Shown here: piece by piece, positions 14,158 to 17,152 of the stretch | Position numbering within the stretch: position 1 is the first letter of the stretch | Layout: the number at the start of each line of letters is the position of its first letter | DNA from: an uncultured Oscillospiraceae bacterium | GTDB lineage: Bacteria; Bacillota_A; Clostridia; Oscillospirales; Oscillospiraceae | NCBI GenBank assembly: GCA_900769845.1 | Contig: CAAGIF010000179.1 | Span: forward strand, 1-17,152 | Length of the DNA: 17,152 nucleotides | Direction: 5' to 3' | Notes under the pieces: generated by a model | The model's database searches: none | Seen by the model: only the letters and a program-made list of their open reading frames with translations | Told to the model about the DNA's origin: nothing | Translations under genes and position numbers: made by a program

Positions 14158-17152
14158 ATGAAAAGAATTATCTCCTGCGCCCTGCTGCTTGCAATGCTGC
14201 TTGCAATGCTGGCAGGCTGCAACACTCCAAGCGCTCCCACTGCTACCACTCCTGTAACAGAGGCAACCCCTGTTGAAACTCAGGCTCCCGCCGATGACAA
14301 CCTGGCTGCTGCTATTGCATACCTGAAGAACATTTATAAGAATGTTCCCGCCATGACCCCCGCTGACTTTGAACGCGTCGCAGTAGTCCCCGTTGGCACC
14401 GCTAAGTACGATGTAGTTTGGTCCGTGGATGTGTCCGAAGACCAGGTTAAGGTCGTTCCCGGCACCGGCATGGTCACCATTGATGTCAACGACACCACCG
14501 AAGTAGAGATCAACTACGTTCTGACCGCCACCCTGACCGGCACCGACGGCAGAACCGAATCTCTCTCCTGGAATCATAATGTTCCCGCTTCCCTGGGCAG
14601 CGACTTCGGCGCTATCGTCGATATGGGCTATGCTCTGGAAGAGGGTCAGGCAATGCCCACCAATGCCACCCTGACCGGTGTTATCACCAGCATTGACACT
14701 CCCTACAGCCCCGACTACAAGAACATCACTGTCACCATCCAGATCGAAGGCCGCGAAGACAAGCCCATTATGTGCTATCGTCTGAAGGGCGACGGCGCTG
14801 ACACCCTGATGCCCGGCGACACCATTACCGTTACCGGTATTCTGAAGAACTACAAGGGCACCATTGAGTTCGACGCCGGCTGTACTCTGGACAAGGTGGT
14901 TAAGGGTGAAAACTCTGAGATCCCCACCGATCCTGCTGACATCATGAAGGCAGCTTACGAGCTGGCTCCCGGCAAGGCTCTGCCTTACACCGTTACCCTC
15001 TCCGGCCGTGTTTACGCTGTGAACAATGGTTTTGACAGCCGCTACAACAACATCACCGTTTCCATCCATGTCGATGGCAGCGGCAAGAGCCTGATGTGCT
15101 ACCGCATGAAGGGCGATGCTATCCGTGAGTTGAATATCGGCGATATCATCACCGTTACCGGTAACATCAAGAACTACAAGGGTACCATCGAACTGGATAC
15201 CGGCTGCAAGCTGCTGTCCATCGAAAACCACCCCGAACCCACCGGCCCCAAGGACTTCGCTGACGTCCTGGAAGCTGCCAAGAAGGTTCAGAACAAGCAC
15301 TATCTGCCCTATGCAACCATTCGTACCGGCGTTGTTACCTCTGTTCCTAAGTACAATTCCAAGTACGACAGCTACACCTTCTACGCCAACATCGAAGGTC
15401 ACAACACCTATTTCTACAGCGTTGAGTTCTGCGACGGCGGCGTTCCCGAAAAGGGCGACACCATCAAGGTCAAGGGTCATATGACCGCTTACAACGGCTC
15501 TCCCCAGTTTGACCATGTCGTCACCATGTGGCTGATTGCCAAGGGTGAAGGCGGCGGCACCGAGCCCGAGGGCACCGAGCCTCCCGCACCCGCAACTCTG
15601 GCTGAGCAGCTGGCAGAAGCCAACAAGCTGCAGAACAACGACTATCTGCCTTACACTACTACCATTACCGGCACTGTCAGCGTCATCAACACTGCTTACA
15701 GCGAACAGTATAAGAACATCACCATTACTGTGGATGTGGATGGCACCGGTGTTTACTGCTACCGTATCAAGGGCACCGGCGTTGACAAGCTGGCAGTTGG
15801 CGATAAGATCAAGATCTCCGGCAAGCTGACCGCTTACAACGGCAAGGCTCAGTTCGACAGCACCGCTACTGTTACCATCCTTGGCAGCGACGGCACCGAG
15901 CCCGAGGCTACTCAGCCCACCACTCCTCCCAATGTCAATGCCAACAGCACTCCCGCCGAAGTTCTGGCAGCAGCTGCTGCTCTGAAGGAAGGCGCTTCTC
16001 TGAACTTTACATACACCCTCACCGGTAAGATCCAGACCTCCTACGGCTACAATGCCTCCTTCGGCAATATCACCGTTATCATGGCTACCGGCGACACCAC
16101 TGTCCAGTGCTACCGTCTGAAGGGCACCGGCGTTGATCAGATCGATGTTGGCGACACCATCACCGTTACCGGCGTTCTGGGCAAGAACACCAGCGGCTAT
16201 ATCCGCTTCAACGAGGGTTGTACTCTGGTTTCCTTCACCAAGGGCGAGCCCGAGGCTACCGAACCCACTACTCCTCCTGTTGCCGGCAGCCTGGCAGCAC
16301 AGATTGCTGCAGCTGGTAAGCTGGAAAACGGCAAGTATCTGGATGAGGAAAGCACCATCACCGGTACCATCACCAACACCCCCAAGGCTTCCAGCTACAA
16401 CGAGGGTCAGTATGACTTCACCGTTTCCGACGGCACCAACACCGTTCGTTGCTACTTCGTACCTGTCACCGGCGGCACTCCCGCAAAGGGCGACACCGTT
16501 ACCGTTACCGGTAAGCTGACCGCTTACAACGGCTCTGCACAGTTCGACAAGACTGCAAAGGCTACCCTGTCCAAGGCTTCTGAGCCCGAAGCAACCGAGC
16601 CCAAGCCCACTGAGCCCAAGCCCACCGAGCCTAAGCCCACTGAGCCCAAGCCCACTGAGCCCGCAAAGCCCGGCACCCTGGCTGAGCAGATCGCTGAGGC
16701 CAACAAGCTGGCTAACAACGCACATCTGACTTACACCTCCACCATTACCGGCACCATCACCAATGATCCCAAGGAATCCTCCTACAGCGCAGGTTCTTAT
16801 GACTTCACCGTTACTGATGGCACCAACACTATCCGCTGCTACTATGTTCCCGTGACCGGCGGTACTCCCACCAAGGGCGCTACCGTTACCGTCACCGGCA
16901 AGCTGACTGCTTACAACGGCAAGGCACAGTTCGACAGCTCTGCAAAGGCTACCCTTGGCGCTTCCGAGCCCGAAGTAACCGAGCCCAAGCCCACTGAGCC
17001 CGCAGCTACCGAGCCCGCAAAGCCCACCTCTCTGGCTAAGCAGATCGCAGCAGCAGGTAAGCTGGAAAATGGCAAGTATCTGGATGTGACCAGCACCATC
17101 ACCGGTACTATCAGCAATGCTCCCAAGGCTTCCAGCTACAACGAAGGTCAGT
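14158..17152 (+). CDS. Giant lipoprotein with Ig-like domain and at least eight OB-fold repeats (3' end cut off)
   Basis: The frame is open for 998 codons to the window edge without a stop. AAAGGAG precedes ATG 14158. The signal peptide ends LAGC (lipidated Cys near residue 21) and is followed by a Thr/Pro/Glu tether. Residues about 47-143 look like an atrophied bacterial Ig domain (YDVVWSVD, YVLTATLTG). Repeats of about 97-107 residues follow, beginning near bases 14590, 14929, 15253, 15595, 15949, 16288, 16675 and 17029. Each has a helix (LAEQIAEANKL), TITGTI, a CYRLKG-like strand, GDTITVTGKL and a final strand FD-x-(G)C. This is the OB-fold pattern seen in secreted nucleases and other surface proteins. 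Linkers are Thr-Glu-Pro-rich. The role is probably binding nucleic acid or another polymer at the cell surface; this is inferred from the fold and from the nuclease gene 21 bases upstream. No catalytic motif is visible in the part present. Confidence 0.9.
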   Translation, partial: MKRIISCALLLAMLLAMLAGCNTPSAPTATTPVTEATPVETQAPADDNLAAAIAYLKNIYKNVPAMTPADFERVAVVPVGTAKYDVVWSVDVSEDQVKVVPGTGMVTIDVNDTTEVEINYVLTATLTGTDGRTESLSWNHNVPASLGSDFGAIVDMGYALEEGQAMPTNATLTGVITSIDTPYSPDYKNITVTIQIEGREDKPIMCYRLKGDGADTLMPGDTITVTGILKNYKGTIEFDAGCTLDKVVKGENSEIPTDPADIMKAAYELAPGKALPYTVTLSGRVYAVNNGFDSRYNNITVSIHVDGSGKSLMCYRMKGDAIRELNIGDIITVTGNIKNYKGTIELDTGCKLLSIENHPEPTGPKDFADVLEAAKKVQNKHYLPYATIRTGVVTSVPKYNSKYDSYTFYANIEGHNTYFYSVEFCDGGVPEKGDTIKVKGHMTAYNGSPQFDHVVTMWLIAKGEGGGTEPEGTEPPAPATLAEQLAEANKLQNNDYLPYTTTITGTVSVINTAYSEQYKNITITVDVDGTGVYCYRIKGTGVDKLAVGDKIKISGKLTAYNGKAQFDSTATVTILGSDGTEPEATQPTTPPNVNANSTPAEVLAAAAALKEGASLNFTYTLTGKIQTSYGYNASFGNITVIMATGDTTVQCYRLKGTGVDQIDVGDTITVTGVLGKNTSGYIRFNEGCTLVSFTKGEPEATEPTTPPVAGSLAAQIAAAGKLENGKYLDEESTITGTITNTPKASSYNEGQYDFTVSDGTNTVRCYFVPVTGGTPAKGDTVTVTGKLTAYNGSAQFDKTAKATLSKASEPEATEPKPTEPKPTEPKPTEPKPTEPAKPGTLAEQIAEANKLANNAHLTYTSTITGTITNDPKESSYSAGSYDFTVTDGTNTIRCYYVPVTGGTPTKGATVTVTGKLTAYNGKAQFDSSAKATLGASEPEVTEPKPTEPAATEPAKPTSLAKQIAAAGKLENGKYLDVTSTITGTISNAPKASSYNEGQ
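14590..17152 (+). repeat. Array of eight OB-like modules within the giant lipoprotein
   Basis: Module boundaries by eye: 14590-14910, 14929-15228, 15253-15549, 15595-15894, 15949-16248, 16288-16578, 16675-16965, and 17029 to the edge. The first three lack Pro-rich linkers between them. Later ones are separated by Thr-Glu-Pro linkers that lengthen toward the 3' end. Modules 6-8 are the most alike and use a CYF/CYYVPVTGGTP strand instead of CYRLKGTG. Confidence 0.8.
16594..16662 (+). repeat. 15-bp tandem repeat encoding Thr-Glu-Pro-Lys-Pro
   Basis: Four in-frame copies of the 15-base unit ACCGAGCCCAAGCCC (third-base variants ACT, CCT) plus a partial copy encode TEPKP repeats. They form the linker between OB-like modules 6 and 7. 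Copy number can vary by slippage without breaking the frame. A shorter version lies in the next linker (16978-17010). Confidence 0.9.

Noticed and set aside
12787..16725. 1312-codon open frame on the - strand opposite the nuclease and OB-repeat genes
   Set aside because: Its translation is low-complexity (Gly/Leu/Val/Asn repeats that mirror the sense repeats). It has no initiation signal, and it arises from the strong codon bias and repeats of the + strand genes, which have clear signal peptides and domains.
1..17152. Mobile element, CRISPR array or tRNA/rRNA genes
   Set aside because: No transposase or integrase motifs, no regularly spaced short direct repeats outside protein repeats, and no cloverleaf-like sequences were found on either strand by eye.

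Overview
The window reads as a chromosomal segment of a Gram-positive, probably gut-associated anaerobe of the Clostridia (Oscillospirales-like). This is an inference from several signs: AAAGGAGG-type ribosome binding sites, lipobox signal peptides, FIVAR and DUF5648 surface modules, a radical SAM/SPASM enzyme, a UgpC/MsmK-type ABC ATPase, and codon use rich in CTG, GGC and ACC. All recognised genes are on the + strand. There are no tRNA or rRNA genes, CRISPR arrays, transposases or integrases that I can see, and no gene-free stretch longer than about 160 bases.

Region 1 (1-479) is the 3' end of a protein with three DUF5648-type repeats. Region 2 (480-6317) opens with a leader holding two inverted repeats and continues as a tightly packed four-gene operon closed by a clear intrinsic terminator. 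The genes are a 94-aa leader-peptide-like small protein with a YxxP motif and four Cys, an HPr-kinase-like P-loop protein (start overlaps the previous stop), a 1130-aa secreted GH20 hexosaminidase-family protein with FIVAR modules, and a radical SAM/SPASM enzyme (start overlaps the previous stop). The small protein, kinase and radical SAM enzyme look like a RiPP-type maturation cassette. The embedded secreted glycosidase is unusual.

Region 3 (6318-8196) holds two separately promoted housekeeping-type genes: a PHP phosphoesterase of the RnaAM/TrpH (YciV) type and an RDD-family membrane protein. Both are preceded by a TGn-TATAAT extended -10.

Region 4 (8265 to the window end) looks like one long transcription unit: ABC ATPase, two permeases, a solute-binding lipoprotein, a lipoprotein with a staphylococcal-nuclease-like domain plus two OB-like domains, and a very large lipoprotein with an Ig-like domain and at least eight OB-like repeats, truncated by the window edge. 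I read this as a candidate surface system that binds and cuts extracellular nucleic acid next to an importer. The substrate of the importer is not known from sequence, and the binding role of the OB modules is inferred.
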